Of a DNA stretch of 64,000 nt, positions 37,332 through 48,856 are shown in pieces. Position 1 is the first letter of the stretch. Each line of letters opens with the position of its first letter. Source of the DNA: Absidia repens (taxonomy: Eukaryota > Mucoromycota > Mucoromycetes > Mucorales > Cunninghamellaceae); NCBI GenBank assembly GCA_002105175.1, contig MCGE01000003.1, positions 1,933,001 through 1,997,000 of the forward strand, in the 5' to 3' direction. The notes beneath the pieces are model-generated. The model had not been told where the DNA came from, ran no database searches, and saw only the letters and a program-made list of their open reading frames with translations. The position numbers and the translations under genes were made by a program.

Positions 37332-38584
37332 TATGCTTAAAAATACAGATGATTTTAATAAAAGGTGTGCAGAAGAAAGAGAGAGGGAAAAAAAAAAGTT
37401 TCAAAAAAAATTGAAGGGTGACTGCAAAGAACCGACCTCCAAAAAAAAAAAAAAATCAACAGGTGATTTAATCTCAGACACTGCGCAGAATTCCCCTTCA
37501 CGGACGCAGTGTGACGTTTTTCACTATCGGAATTTTCATCAATTGAAGTTTGCATTGTGGAACATTTTTACAGTTTGGATATCTTTTCTAGGTATTTTTT
37601 GTTTTTGTTTTAGTATCTCATGCTGCCAAATTCAAGGAGAACTTGATATCACGTGTAGTTCTAGGAGAGATACACCGTTTCTATTATGAGTTTCCAATGT
37701 CCTGCATACCTGGCGAAGAATTGAAAAGACTAGTTGACACCACGCCTTCTGTGCCATTGTTAAGCCTAGCACATGGTTTTCAACTTACCTTGTTGTTATG
37801 GCGAAGATCAGGATTAAAAGATGGGCGAAAAAAGTGGGCCAAAGTTGGTGGACTTGCTCTTCCCTTCCCTGCCTTTTTTTTCGTTTTTCAATCATAGTCT
37901 TCCCAATTCATTTTTGTTCAAATCTTCTTTCCCATATTTTCTGCCCAGCTTTTCGTCATAAAATCCCAATAAAATTTGATAAATTTTTGAACGTAGGCAT
38001 GGGGAAGACTCGGGATACTCCCGCTTCTCTTCACTCACAAGTTGAATTTGAATTTAAGCGTTGAGGCGTGGAGTTTGATGCGATAGGAATTAGACACACT
38101 CCCTGGTTGTTTCGCATTGTAATGGATTTTTTCTGCTTATCATACTCAATGTTAGGACCGTCGCCTTTTTGTGTGTATGTCAGAAGACACACAGGGATTT
38201 GTTATTGACACCTCAGCCATTTTGCACGTTGGCGGGTAGATCCCTGGAATAAACAACTGGCTTTTGTTTGGGTTTTCATGTGTTTTATTATTATTATTAT
38301 GCCATATGCAATAAAAATAATAAACTGGGTATATACAGTGTCTCCTGTTTAATGTAAGCTATAGTATCTTGTTAGAAAAGATATACATGATGCACGGTCT
38401 AGGTTTATAATACAAATGGTTGAGCAGGAATAGAGCTATGTTTCGCTAATGCGCAGACCTATCGCTGAGGTTCAGAGGAAAAAGCAATCATAGTGTGAGC
38501 AAGAAAGCAGGCGTTCAATTGCACACTCACAAAATATACTCAATAACAACTATTATCTTATGAGTCTGAGAGTGGGTAACAAAA
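37332..38584. other. 1.25-kb intergenic region
   Basis: Upstream of RVB2. It has A-runs near 37389-37455 and a short hairpin CACTGCG...CGCAGTG (about 37480-37512). An 84-codon frame (37643-37897) begins at TTG and has no recognisable homology, so it is not called. Confidence 0.5.
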
Positions 38585-39225
38585 GGTTGTGTTTTATTTC
38601 AAGATACTGAATGGTAGATACTATACAAAGAGCGTGATGTACAAGGGATCTATTGGTGATAACATGAGTGAAACAATTGGGAGACATGAGGAGTGGTCAA
38701 CACTAATTTAAAGGAATAATTGTAAAATGGGAGCTAATTTAATGTGGAGGGAGTACAGGTTATGGTATGGCTTTGAGACATGTTTTTTATTGAAGCGTGA
38801 CAGCGGTCAACACTTATCAAAAAGGGTAAAGATCCAGTAAAAAGGGAATCACATGTACAAAACATGATTAATACTAATAGACATCTTTCATTGAAGCAAG
38901 TAAAAAGAGGCATAGTTTATTTAGATATAGATACAAACTATGGAAGATACAAACTATGGACAAGCTAACACTAAACTAAGCTAATGAAGGCTTCATAAAG
39001 CCAATGAATGGGCTTTCAGATCCTAGATCCAAAATGAAAGGGCTTCCCGATGCATCTTGTAATCCCTGAACTGAAACCCCTTCTAAACTAGTCCTGACAC
39101 TAATCTAAATCCAATATGAACCCATATAAGCTGAATGGTGAAGAAAAAATGGAGAAAAGGAAATTGAAAAAAAAAAAAATTGGGAGGAAATAAATATTCC
39201 ACGCCGCGGGCTTTGAAATACCCGT
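38585..39225 (+). repeat. Dispersed repeat family, copy C
   Basis: Same orientation as copy B and opposite to copy A. It keeps the GCTAACACTAAACTAAGC, GATCCAAAATGAAAGGG and TAATCCCTGAACTGAAA blocks and carries a private tandem duplication of GATACAAACTATGGA near 38928-38955. Upstream similarity to copy A extends about 100 bp beyond the core (GGTAGATA, ACAAGGGAT, ACATGAG). The right end is near CGGGCTTTGAAAT. Confidence 0.75.
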
Positions 39226-40143
39226 TTTGGGCGGGCATCTATGGCTCTGATGATGGATTGGCGAATTTTTTTATATGAACCTCCCTTTTTTTTTTTTTTT
39301 ACTTCTCTTGATTTTTGCAATACCATTACCACAGCGTTTTTCTTCTCATATTCCCTCCATACTCAGAAAAAAGCGGCTAGTTTTAGTTTAATTTAATTCT
39401 CTCCGCTGTAGAATAATATATCCCATTATATTTAGAGCAGTACCCAAAAATTGTCATGCAGGCGGATATTTCCAAAAAAAAAAGATTTATGAGCATGGGG
39501 TGAAATACGTAGATATAAATCGTAAGATATTGTTATCATTGACAAATACAAAGCGAAAGTATATTAAGTCAGCATCATAAAAAAAAAAAACCAAGCGGGT
39601 TCAATCGGGTCAGGAAAAAAGGAGGCATGATGACATTAAATCCATTATGTGATTACATGATCACGACATCATCAAGGGATTCATTTTGGTGGTCGTGCAA
39701 CACTCGATTTACCACGATGGTCAAAATAAATGGGCGTCAAAACACGGGGGAAAATCGGGTAGAGCATTTGTGGGGCGGGGCGTGGGGGGGGGTGGAACCA
39801 GCAGATCGAATTCCTCGGAAAAAATCGCATCAGTGTTGGAGGAAAATTGGGCGAACATAATACGTGCTTCGGGCGGAAATTGAAAAAAGTGGGCATGGCA
39901 GAAGGGAACTATAGTCATGTGAAGGAAACCCAGAGAAAGAAAAAAAAAAAAAAAGAGAAAAGGGTAGAATATGTAATAAGAAATTTATTTTGATAAAAAA
40001 TATATGAATTTAAATTGTAAAAAGGGTAAATTGTAAAATGGGATTAAAGTATGCTCAAGTAATAAATAATGTAGAAGGTATGGTCCAAAAAGGATAATGA
40101 TAAGATAATAATGATTCAGAGTCATGATTGGACTTGACAATGA
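39226..40143. other. 0.9-kb intergenic region
   Basis: A G-rich patch (39770-39795) leaves frames open on both strands at 39627-39918; they contradict each other and lack homology. Several A-runs. No gene is called. Confidence 0.5.
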
Positions 40144-40398
40144 TTAGGCGCCAGTGTTGGTAACATCATAGCTTGCATGGTAAACAGGACGTCCACCCAT
40201 AGGATCAACAAAATAGCCAACAGAGTCAGGATGAGAGCTTGTTCGCATAGGATCATTCAAATATTTAGCTTGGGCAGCAGGGGATTGGGGTTGTTCATGA
40301 AGAGAGCTTGCTCGAGATGTTTCCTTGGATTGAGAAGGAGTAGTAGAAGGGCTTGATCCGCTTCGAGTTAATTTCTTCAGAAGTTCGTGAATGTTCAT
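40144..40398 (-). CDS. Small orphan protein, 84 residues
   Basis: An intronless ATG-to-TAA frame with gene-like codon use. It starts MNIHELLKKLTRSGSS, a short amphipathic basic helix, followed by a Ser/Thr/Pro/Gln-rich stretch and a tail with SVGYFVDPMGGRPVYHASYD. TATATAAAGG (about 40487-40496, minus strand) lies roughly 90-100 bp upstream, a good TATA-box candidate at the same distance as for the small gene at 32.1 kb. No signal peptide. Family not recognised; possibly restricted to this fungal lineage. Confidence 0.55.
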   Translation of the reverse strand: MNIHELLKKLTRSGSSPSTTPSQSKETSRASSLHEQPQSPAAQAKYLNDPMRTSSHPDSVGYFVDPMGGRPVYHASYDVTNTGA

Positions 40399-41691
40399 GG
40401 TTGATTTGATAATGTAATAAAAGAGATGATAGGAATTGGTAATTGATAAAAAAAAAAAAAAACTTTTTCATTCTTCAGGACGCCGCCTTTATATAGCTTT
40501 TTTTTTTTAGTTTCACTGTTGCACTGTCAAAACGGTTATCCGGTGAAACTCCGCCCCGACTTCCCCTGGTTTCTTGTTTTTTTACCTTGCGGTTTTTTTG
40601 CCAATTTGATAATAAAATACGCCTTCCTTTACCATAAAATACTAACAATCAATCATCACGCCATTGTATATGATTATCATCAGATTTTATTACTTCTTTA
40701 TAACATTTCTAATGGTATTTAATATGTCGAACACCAAGCCCTACACCAGTGAATCATTATTGATCCGCGGGAGCGGAGTTCGGATAATACATTAGACGAG
40801 CCCATGGAACTCATTCCGCAGAGGCCCATCCACAACGTTTATCCTAAAAAATTTGCATTGCCCACCCAGCTCGAGCTCCTTGATACCCAAAGAAGCGACG
40901 ATCATGTGCCCCTTTTCTTGATTCTTCTTATCATCGTTCCTTTCTCCCCGGTGTCTTACAAATCGATATCTTTTTCATTGCATCATATGGAAAAGATCGG
41001 TAATGTTGTTCACTCCACGACCCTTCCCATTTTGTGAAATCGACCAATTCAACTAAATTAACTAATAATCATGATCATAAAAATGCAGGGACCAAAAAAA
41101 TATCACATAATGAAAAAATTGACATTGACAACCAATAGAAATAATGACCTCTTGTAAATAATACAACTCCGACTGACAAAGAAGGGTGCGTGAGTCACTT
41201 TGATTCCATCACACAGATAACTGATAATCCTACAAGACAGCACTATATTTTTCCAAATCAACAATACATTTCACCCACTATCCTAATACCCTAACAGTAA
41301 TATCATTTTATTACTAAAAGCACATACATACACGTTTGGTAAGCTTTATTTTATTCAGATGAATATATAGTAGGAATATAAAAAAAAGGGAGAGAGAATA
41401 GAATGAGAAGAGGAAAAGTAATGCAGAAGAGAGAGAGGGAGATAGCGCGAGAGAGAGGACATAACAAAAGAAGTAAAATGTAAAATAAAAAACTAAGAAA
41501 TAAAACAACAACAATAAGATTGAGGAGGGGCATGTGTAAGGGGGAGAGGTGGAATTGACATATAAAAAAAAAGAGTAAACCAAGATAAAATAAATACGAC
41601 ACTAATACTAATCACAGATGTAAAAGAATCCAAACCAAATGTACAAATGTCTAACTAAAACAAAAACATTCATCGTCCATCACTATCCAAT
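40399..41691. other. 1.3-kb intergenic region
   Basis: Contains the TATA-like promoter of the small gene, AT-rich spacer, and a GA-rich purine tract (41386-41460) on the plus strand. Frames here are pyrimidine-tract artefacts. Confidence 0.5.
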
Positions 41692-43489
41692 TTATCCTTG
41701 TACAGTTGAAGTCGATTCCTTGTTCTGTCCGTCAGTTGCATCATTGACCTTCACTTGATCCTTTGAGTCCACAAAAGTGTCTTTCCATTTCCGCATTAAC
41801 TGTTGACATCGTTCGTGAATGTTGTATTCCGTATCATTTTCAAATTCATATCCAATACCACACTTGACAACTTTGCCGATCTTGGTATGCTAGAAATGCG
41901 TAAATATTTTTTGTGTCAATATTCACATTTCGTTCTTTTCCCTAAAACTTCTCTTTGACCCTTCTTTTTTTTTTGCCTCACTTACCCGTAATAAATCATA
42001 TGTCATTGGTGCTTCTTCCACATCCTTCAAAGCCGATGAGATCTTGGGGTAATCGTCTAGCGGAATTTCACCCTATCAAAATAATCAAAATAATCAAAAA
42101 GCCATTAGACCATTTCCCATACATCCACTTGCCTTTATCCACCATTTCAATTCCTATATTCATTACCTGTTTCTTTTCATACATCAACTTTTGTAAACGG
42201 TGTCTAAGATGATATAGTCGTTTGAAATCACGAGTAATCTCTAGCGATTCATGTGCCCTGTTCGATCCATCTTCAGATTTACGAGGTGTCACAGGTGATG
42301 CACTTGGCCGGTCGCTTCCATTTGATTGTTGATCTTCCTTTTCTATCGACATTGACTTGCGCTGAATATACGTATACATATATAAATATATAAAAGGAGC
42401 AATTGGCCTTCATTTCCCACTTTTTTTGCTCTATTCCTACTTTCAGTGTCCTTACCCTTTTCTTTTTATCTGCTTTGTCGTCATCACTAACACCACGTTT
42501 GTTACTATTGTTGCTGTTCACCGATTGGGTATCCGCGTCTTCTTCACTTGAAGCCTTCGTCGCCGTCGCCGCTGCTGCCTTAGTCTTCTTGGTGGATGCT
42601 GATGCTGTCTTTGATGTTGCCTTTTTACCACCCTTTCCAGTTGTACCAGTAGCCTTGGGTTTCTTCTTTCCTTGAGGTGCCTTTTCTTGTTCGTCTTCTT
42701 CTTCACCGCCATCCTCTTCTTCTTCATCCTCTTCTTCTCGGTCTTCGATCAATGTTGGGTCCAAAGCCTCACGTACCGCCATTTCCAGATCCTTCGTTTT
42801 GAACTTTTTCGCCTTGAGGTCCTTTTCCACATTGACTTTGTTGAAGGGTCGAATTGAATCCGGTCCAAAAAACCCACTAAAATGCAAAAAAAAGGGATTA
42901 GTCACTGTACACATCATATATTTACTATGAACATCCATCATGATATATTCAATGATGCTAAAGTCCATCTGTCAACCTCTCCCTTCGCTTGCCGTTTGCC
43001 ATAGCTCAACTCTTGTTCCTATTCAACTTACTAGTCCCTTGACCCAAAGAAGAAGACGGTCCATATCGGCGACTTTGTCTTTGTCTTTTGCTTCATCACT
43101 TTGGCTGGCACTTCGCGTTCATCTTCAATCTATACCATAATCCCATCCATAGAAAGAAAAGTAAATATATATCAGTAATGAGACCATGACTATCCGAGAC
43201 TAACCCTCCTCCCTCCATATCGTCCCTACCAGCTTATTCACTTTTCACAGTTCACTATACCACTTAAGGATAAACTAGTCGATAGGGCAGTGACTCCATC
43301 TTCTTATTTTTCCTTTCAGTGCACCATCCGACCCTTTCATCCTTTTTTGTTGTTACTTTGCTTTAACCACCCAAGTGCCCCTCCCTTTTTCTATGTTTGT
43401 TTTACCTTCGCTGGCCACCAAGGGTATCCTTTTAACTTTGCAAATACAATCGTTCCAGGTGGGTAAGTGTTGTTTTCTTGTTGGCCCAT
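41692..43489 (-). CDS. PWWP-domain chromatin protein with possible LEDGF-like C-terminal domain
   Basis: Six exons (43406-43489, 43032-43129, 42456-42876, 42167-42361, 41986-42072, 41692-41889) give 360 residues, all in phase. Residues 10-90 are a PWWP domain: GTIVFAKLKGYPWWPAK (PWWP exact at 23-26), then TVFFFGSRDYGFFGPDSIRP; PWWP domains bind methylated H3K36 nucleosomes. The middle is acidic (Glu/Asp run), then Lys/Ala/Ser/Thr-rich with a basic patch (KADKKKR). The last 110 residues (DFKRLYHLRHRLQKLMYEKK, YPKISSALKDVEEAPM, LLRHTKIGKVVKC, CQQLMRKWKDTFV) look like the helical integrase-binding/TFIIS-N type domain of LEDGF/HDGF proteins. Fungal Pdp3 (NuA3 histone acetyltransferase) is another PWWP candidate relative. 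The IBD call is inference from helix pattern and motif spacing. Confidence 0.85.
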
Positions 43490-44292
43490 AATATAAAGAA
43501 ACAAAAAAAAAAGTAATAAACAAAATAACAATGAAAAAAAAGGGAATAGAAATAGGTGGTTGTTTACAACGGGAAAAGTTTTGCGGTTGATTTGGTGTAG
43601 TGAGGGTGGTTTGGTAGGGTAATCAAATAAAATAACAAGAATATGGAATGTATAAAAAGTGGGATTCTTTTTTGAGGGATAAGTGAAAAAAAAAAAAAAA
43701 AATTAAAAGAAAAAAGGGAAAAGGACAAAAAAGAAAACAATGGAGCATATGAGAACGGAGTAGAAAATTTTTACTTGTGTTTTTGTCGTCCAATCAAATC
43801 AAAGCAAAAGGCAGGAGACAAAAAAATAAATTGGTATTCATATTAAGGTTTCCTGGCTCACCATATTGGTGCATGTCTTATTATAAACCCTTGTTGCTTG
43901 CTACTATTGATAGTTCACTTTCTTAACAATGTTTCCTTCCCAGTTTAAGCTGATGTATAGGTACGCCTATACTCAATCGTACCCAATCACTTGAAAAACC
44001 AGGTATTTATTAGTCTCGATTTTTATGTCATAAATCATTGCGCTTTGCAATCCCATGAGTATTTTATCACAAGTGTGATTTTTTGCAATATAATATCCTT
44101 AGTTCAACTCATAAAGTTTTTATTGTATTCAGCCTATAGTAATTATTGGTATACATTTGTGCGAATATTGCACGTGAGAAAAATATGAACTGAAGGGTCT
44201 GCGATTTAATTCCCGCCCTTTATTTCTTTTCCACTTGTCGCGTTTGGGTTTGCTTCGTTGATTTTTTTTTTTTCACATACACACAAAACAAC
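43490..44292. promoter_or_regulatory. Divergent intergenic region, PWWP protein / MPDU1
   Basis: An 803-bp spacer between divergent starts. A T-run (44262-44272) precedes the MPDU1 ATG, and the last 20 bases are ACACACAAAACA-rich. A TATTATAAACCC sequence near 43879-43890 is the nearest TATA-like motif to neither start. No gene is recognised. Confidence 0.4.
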
Positions 44293-45036
44293 ATGAACCT
44301 ACCATCCTTTATACGACAACCGATCACTGCAGTTATTGGAGACACATGTTATACATCTCTCATCGAAGATTTGAACTACACTGATGTGGATTGTATCAAG
44401 TACACAGTATCAAAGGGCCTGGGGCTGGGTATTGTGCTAGGTGGATCTATTGTCAAAGTCCCTCAAATCATGACGATTGTGTCCCATGGCTCAGCCGAAG
44501 GTTTATCTCTTTTATCCTACCTCATTGAAACTCTCTCTTACACCATCACCCTCGCCTACAACTTGCGTCAAGACAATCCCTTCAGTACCTTTGGCGAAAT
44601 CCTTTTCATCACTCTTCAAAACATCATTATCGCCAGTCTGATATTGTCTTATAGCAAAAAGTCACTTGTAGTGCTTCCTGTCTTGGCTTTAATCGGTACT
44701 GTGTTTTATGGTCTGCAACAACCTCATCTTGTCCCGGCGTCTGCCATGGCCTCCTTATACGCCGCCACCATCCCTCTTAGTCTCGCCAGTAAAGTGCCCC
44801 AGATATGGACCAACTTCAAAAACAAATCCACAGGGCAACTCTCTGTGTTCACTGTGATGAATTATTTCTTGGGAAGTGCTGCTCGTGTGTTTACTACTTG
44901 GACTGAACTGGATGATCCTTTGATGCTTCTTGGTACCTTATTGGCATCTGGACTCAACTTGCTCTTGGTTTTGCAAGTCTTTTTATATTGGGGCAAATCT
45001 TCCGTACCTGCTTCCTCTGCCAAAAAATCCGAGTAG
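44293..45036 (+). CDS. MPDU1: Mannose-P-dolichol utilization defect 1 (MPDU1) homologue
   Basis: An ER membrane protein with two PQ-loops, needed for use of dolichol-phosphate-mannose and dolichol-phosphate-glucose in glycan synthesis. Intronless, 247 residues, like the animal protein. The first PQ-loop repeat reads GGSIVKVPQIMTIVSHGSAE (about 52-71) and the second SKVPQIWTNFKNKSTGQLS (about 168-186). Seven hydrophobic segments are visible, including FGEILFITLQNIIIASLIL. The C-terminus KKSE resembles a cytosolic ER-retention lysine signal. AATAAA lies about 100 bp after the stop. It is functionally adjacent to PNG1 (N-glycan metabolism), but 43 kb away and not clustered. Confidence 0.93.
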   Translation: MNLPSFIRQPITAVIGDTCYTSLIEDLNYTDVDCIKYTVSKGLGLGIVLGGSIVKVPQIMTIVSHGSAEGLSLLSYLIETLSYTITLAYNLRQDNPFSTFGEILFITLQNIIIASLILSYSKKSLVVLPVLALIGTVFYGLQQPHLVPASAMASLYAATIPLSLASKVPQIWTNFKNKSTGQLSVFTVMNYFLGSAARVFTTWTELDDPLMLLGTLLASGLNLLLVLQVFLYWGKSSVPASSAKKSE

Positions 45037-45638
45037 TTTGTAGTTCTCTCTTGCCTCTCCTCCCCTGGTTTTTTTTTGGTATAGTCTAGCTTATTTCAGT
45101 TGATAGTTAGTATTATGCAATATCCCATCTGCTTTTTTCACAATAAAAATTTGATATTTACAAACATCAACTGATTAATTAATGTTGTATATGACTGATG
45201 AATGTATTCATATGGATCGCTTGTTTTTTGCTGTTGCTGTTTTCTCCGTGATTTAGCATTTCTATAGCCGATAGCAACTAGTATCACTGTCACATCAAGT
45301 CTTTCTGATTAATGCTGCTACCACATTACAATCATTGTCATTACCACAAACTAGCCATACTATCCCACTCAACACCATCGTTATATCAGCATCATTCATC
45401 ACAAACAATCACAATTAACAAAAACATATAGCATAGTAATATCATAGTAAAAAGATTTTTATTGTTCAATCAAAATATAACAAAGTAACAAACTATAAAT
45501 GGAAGGATAATATGTACATAGCAAAAAAATAAAATAAAATAAAACCAATAAACGATCATACATTCAAATCACACAATATTACAACTAATACTAAAAACAA
45601 AACTATTCTAATTCAATTGCCATTTGTAACCCACAAGG
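45037..45638. other. Convergent 3' intergenic region
   Basis: The AATAAA of MPDU1 lies near 45142. On the other strand, TTTATT motifs near 45529-45540 could serve the LIN1-like gene. I searched the minus strand here for a missing GYF exon (WxYxxxD...YGPF) and saw none. Confidence 0.6.
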
Positions 45639-46724
45639 TTACTTGCGTTGAGAAGATTGAGGGACCCAATATTCGTCGACTTCCATTTTGCTTCGCAGGT
45701 ACCGTACCATAGATTCAAACGTATCTTCATACACCGTAAAATGTCCAAGTGCCATTAATTGATCCGCCAAACCTGTTACATCCTCTACTTTGCGTTGTCG
45801 ATCAGCAGCCTGTTGTTCGTCCAGCACTGGCTCGTCCGATTGCTTTTTGTTCTTGTTCTTCTTGGCCATTAGCTTTTGTTTCCATAATGGTATTTTGCCT
45901 TGCGCACCTTTCCCCAAAGCTGTCAAAGCATCCTTGACCGATTCCCCAGGCAACAAGTATTCCACCAGAGTCCGGTACACGTCCGCCTGTGTCTGAGGGA
46001 GCGATGACTGTCGTGTGGCTTCTTTCACCTTTTCTGCTTGATCACGTTCAAACTGCGCCTGTTTCGCCTTGGCCATGTCCTTCTTCGAGATACCTTCCAT
46101 CCATTTGTCGTGGAATGCTTCGGGATCTTTGCTGTTCCGTATATAGTTTCCCTGCGCGTCAAAACTACCTTCTTCCATTTCCTGTTGCATGTTAAACGCC
46201 GTCAGTTTGTTGCCTTTGCTTGCTGAAGCATCCTTGTTGCCGTCATCACCTTCTTCATCGCTTTCTTGATCCCGGGAGCCCAGTTCTTGTCCTTCAATAT
46301 CGTCAAGTCCAAGTCGCTTCTTCTTGCCCTTGCCCTTGCCACTACCTTTACCATCACCACCAGCGCCTTCATCATCATCTACCGTGGACGAAAACATATC
46401 AAAGTCACCATCGTCGTCCGTTTTCTTAGCTGGCTTGGCTTGTTCATCATCGCTGTCACCGCCATTGTCGGAATCACTGCTAAATGCACCCCCACCCACT
46501 TCTTCATCATCGCTGGCGTAGACATCCTTGGCAACCGCTCCACGTCGTTGTTTGGCTGGTTCGAGAGAGATTTCGTGATCTATTTCAAAATCGGTCGATT
46601 CTTGTCGTTGTGCGGCTTTGGATTGATGCTCTGTTCTGGCACGTTTGCTGGATGACGGTCTCGCCATGTCGTAATAATCATCTTTCCCAAATGACACCTT
46701 GTTGCTTCGTTTTGAGCCAGACAT
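45639..46724 (-). CDS. LIN1/CD2BP2-like spliceosomal protein lacking the GYF domain
   Basis: Relative of CD2BP2/U5-52K and yeast Lin1, a U5 snRNP-associated factor. Intronless, 361 residues. Family blocks in order: KRSNKVSFGKDDYYDM, SLEPAKQRRGAVAKDVYASD, the acidic Asp/Glu/Ser region, RLGLDDIEGQELGSRD, LTAFNMQQEMEEGSFDAQGN, YIRNSKDPEAFHDKWMEGIS, a helical region with VEYLLPGESVKDALTALGKG and VTGLADQLMALGHFTVYEDT. In CD2BP2 and Lin1 a C-terminal GYF domain follows; here the frame stops after VDEYWVPQSSQRK and nothing like GYF lies downstream. Either the domain has been lost or the gene is truncated. Confidence 0.86.
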   Translation of the reverse strand: MSGSKRSNKVSFGKDDYYDMARPSSSKRARTEHQSKAAQRQESTDFEIDHEISLEPAKQRRGAVAKDVYASDDEEVGGGAFSSDSDNGGDSDDEQAKPAKKTDDDGDFDMFSSTVDDDEGAGGDGKGSGKGKGKKKRLGLDDIEGQELGSRDQESDEEGDDGNKDASASKGNKLTAFNMQQEMEEGSFDAQGNYIRNSKDPEAFHDKWMEGISKKDMAKAKQAQFERDQAEKVKEATRQSSLPQTQADVYRTLVEYLLPGESVKDALTALGKGAQGKIPLWKQKLMAKKNKNKKQSDEPVLDEQQAADRQRKVEDVTGLADQLMALGHFTVYEDTFESMVRYLRSKMEVDEYWVPQSSQRK

Positions 46725-47320
46725 GACCTTTTGGTTGAATTTAAAAAGTGAGAGAGTGAAGAGATAGATAAAAAAGGAAGGGAATAAAAATTAAAATAAA
46801 AATAAAAAACCTGCGACAAAAAAACGAAAAACACACCCACACACAATTTGCACTTTTGTTGTCGCCCAGGTTTTTAAATCCCGCCGGTTTTCCATGCCAA
46901 AATTTTCGTTCGCGCACACCCACGCCTACCGAGAATATCTTCCCTCATATACAGCCTGGAGCTTTCCAAACTAACCCCCATTGAGCAATTGCATATGCCT
47001 GTAAATACTACAAAATAGCCTCCAGCTCTACGCCCAGTTTCCCAATATTGACGTTTTGTCACTATGCACACACACAAATTCCTCCCATACCCAACTTCGC
47101 CTATATGTTTCCTTAGATTTTACAGTTCCAACGGAGTATCAGAGTATTTTATTACGTAAAAAAATCAGAGTGAGGGAGCAAATAAATAAATAATAAATAA
47201 CAAACAAAAATTAAAGAGAATGCTTCAAAAATAAGATAAATTCTAATGTATGATGTATTGATAAAGTACAGCATTTAAAAAAAGGAGAGAAGGGGGGGGA
47301 TGCGGAATAATAGTAATACA
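46725..47320. other. Intergenic region upstream of the LIN1-like gene
   Basis: A pyrimidine-poor leader with TAAAAAATAAAA-type runs adjoins the LIN1-like ATG, and A-rich sequence adjoins the MFS gene stop. No gene is recognised. Confidence 0.5.
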
Positions 47321-48856
47321 CTAAACCTTGGCAAACACATTTCGATTGACTTTGAATTTGAGGACGATCAAAAGGGCAGCACCGACGAGATAACAAACAC
47401 CCGAAAACATTTTGTAGCTAAAGAAAGGTTCTGCGCTGACACCAGCTTCAATAGCAGAGGCGATATTGGGACCAAAGACCGAGATGATATTTGTGATCAG
47501 CAAGAACGAAAGTGCAGTAGGATACCGTTCCATGCCGACCAGGGCAGCGGTAGTGGGTGACAAAAGGGCAAAATAGGATCCACAGAATAAGCCAAACAAA
47601 GCGCTGTAAGCCATCAACGTTCCATAATTATGCGAAAACGTCCAAATCAACAAAGAGCAGAGACCAGCAATAATAGTAAACACGATATTGACATTCAGTT
47701 TGCCAGCACGATCGCCGAAGAAGCCCGCCAATACACGCCCCACAGTGTTACAAGCAGATGCCACAGCGAGGAGATTGGAACCCTGTGCCGAAGAAAAGCC
47801 TTGAGCGGTGGCAAAGGATGGGATGTAGTAATAAGGGACAAAATAACCGAGGAGCGAGATAACGGAGGCCACACAGAAGATACAAAAGTCGCCATTTTTC
47901 AAAACGGTCAGCTGGATGATGTCACCAAGATGTTTGCGCACGCGCGGCTTGGATGCATTCTTTTCACAGACCATCACGCATGCCATGGCATCCAAACCTA
48001 AGCACACAAAACCAAGAATTCGATATGTCCAGCTGGGGCCCAGAGTAGAGTTGATAGATTCCATGATTTCAGGCATGATCAAACCACCAATGCCGCTTCC
48101 AGAGGCCACAATACCAATGGCAAGACTTCGTCGTTTGTTGAACCACTGGGGCACTACAGCCATAGCCGTCTAATAATAATAATAATAAAAGAAGTGATAT
48201 TAATATAAAAAGTAACCACCGCTTTTTTTTTTTTTAATTTCCACTTACCACATAGGTAAAACTGCATCCAGAGCCAAAGATCAAACCTTGACATATAATC
48301 AATTGCCAAGGTTCCTTGCCCCAACCAGCAATAATGAGCCCAAGACCTTTACAGAGAGTACCAAGCACCAATGTTGCACGACTACCAAAGCGAGAAGAGA
48401 CGATTTGCGCCACAGGACCCATCAAGTTGAGAAAGACCAAACCCACGGTACCAACAAAGGGAAGAATGGTATTAGCATTGGGTGTATCCTTGAAGTCGTG
48501 TTGTTCATAGTAGTCTTGCATCACACCCCAAGACGTCCCTACGCCCATGGACGTAATTTGACATAGCCAGCAACCTAGAACCACCACCCAGCCGCGCCAA
48601 CCACCATCATCCATGGTACCTGTTTTTTCAGATACAGGGTTTTCTTCTTCATGATCTTCTCGAGAGAGAATGGAGATGGATTTCACTTGGACATCTATAT
48701 CAAAAAAAAAAACAAACAAAAAAAAAAGGTAAGTCTCTCCATGTCATTTGAATTCATTTTACCTTTAGCGGATGTAACAGTAGCGGGGTATTCCATGTCA
48801 GCTTGGGTGGTAAGTTCATCGTCAGTCCTGCTATCAAAAGATTTTTGTTCGGTCAT
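47321..48856 (-). CDS. MFS transporter, monocarboxylate-transporter-like
   Basis: Membrane transporter of the major facilitator superfamily, closest in pattern to the fungal monocarboxylate permease (MCH/MCT) group. Three exons (48763-48856, 48249-48694, 47321-48169) give 462 residues. A hydrophilic N-terminus of about 70 residues precedes helix 1, DDGGWRGWVVVLGCWLCQIT, where the D-GWGW-type start is an MCT signature. Further marks are GTSWGVMQDYY, the basic loop QWFNKRRSLAIGIVASGSGIGGL between helices 4 and 5 in two overlapping parts, and NTVGRVLAGFFGDRAGK after the central loop. About 12 hydrophobic segments are visible. Substrate unknown; yeast Mch proteins do not transport classical monocarboxylates. 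Confidence 0.87.

Noticed and set aside
37643..37897. 84-codon plus-strand frame upstream of RVB2
   Set aside because: It starts at TTG, ends in poly-Phe from T-runs and has no family resemblance.
39627..39918. Overlapping open frames on both strands
   Set aside because: They arise from a G-rich patch that lacks stops on either strand; none has homology or a promoter-like context.
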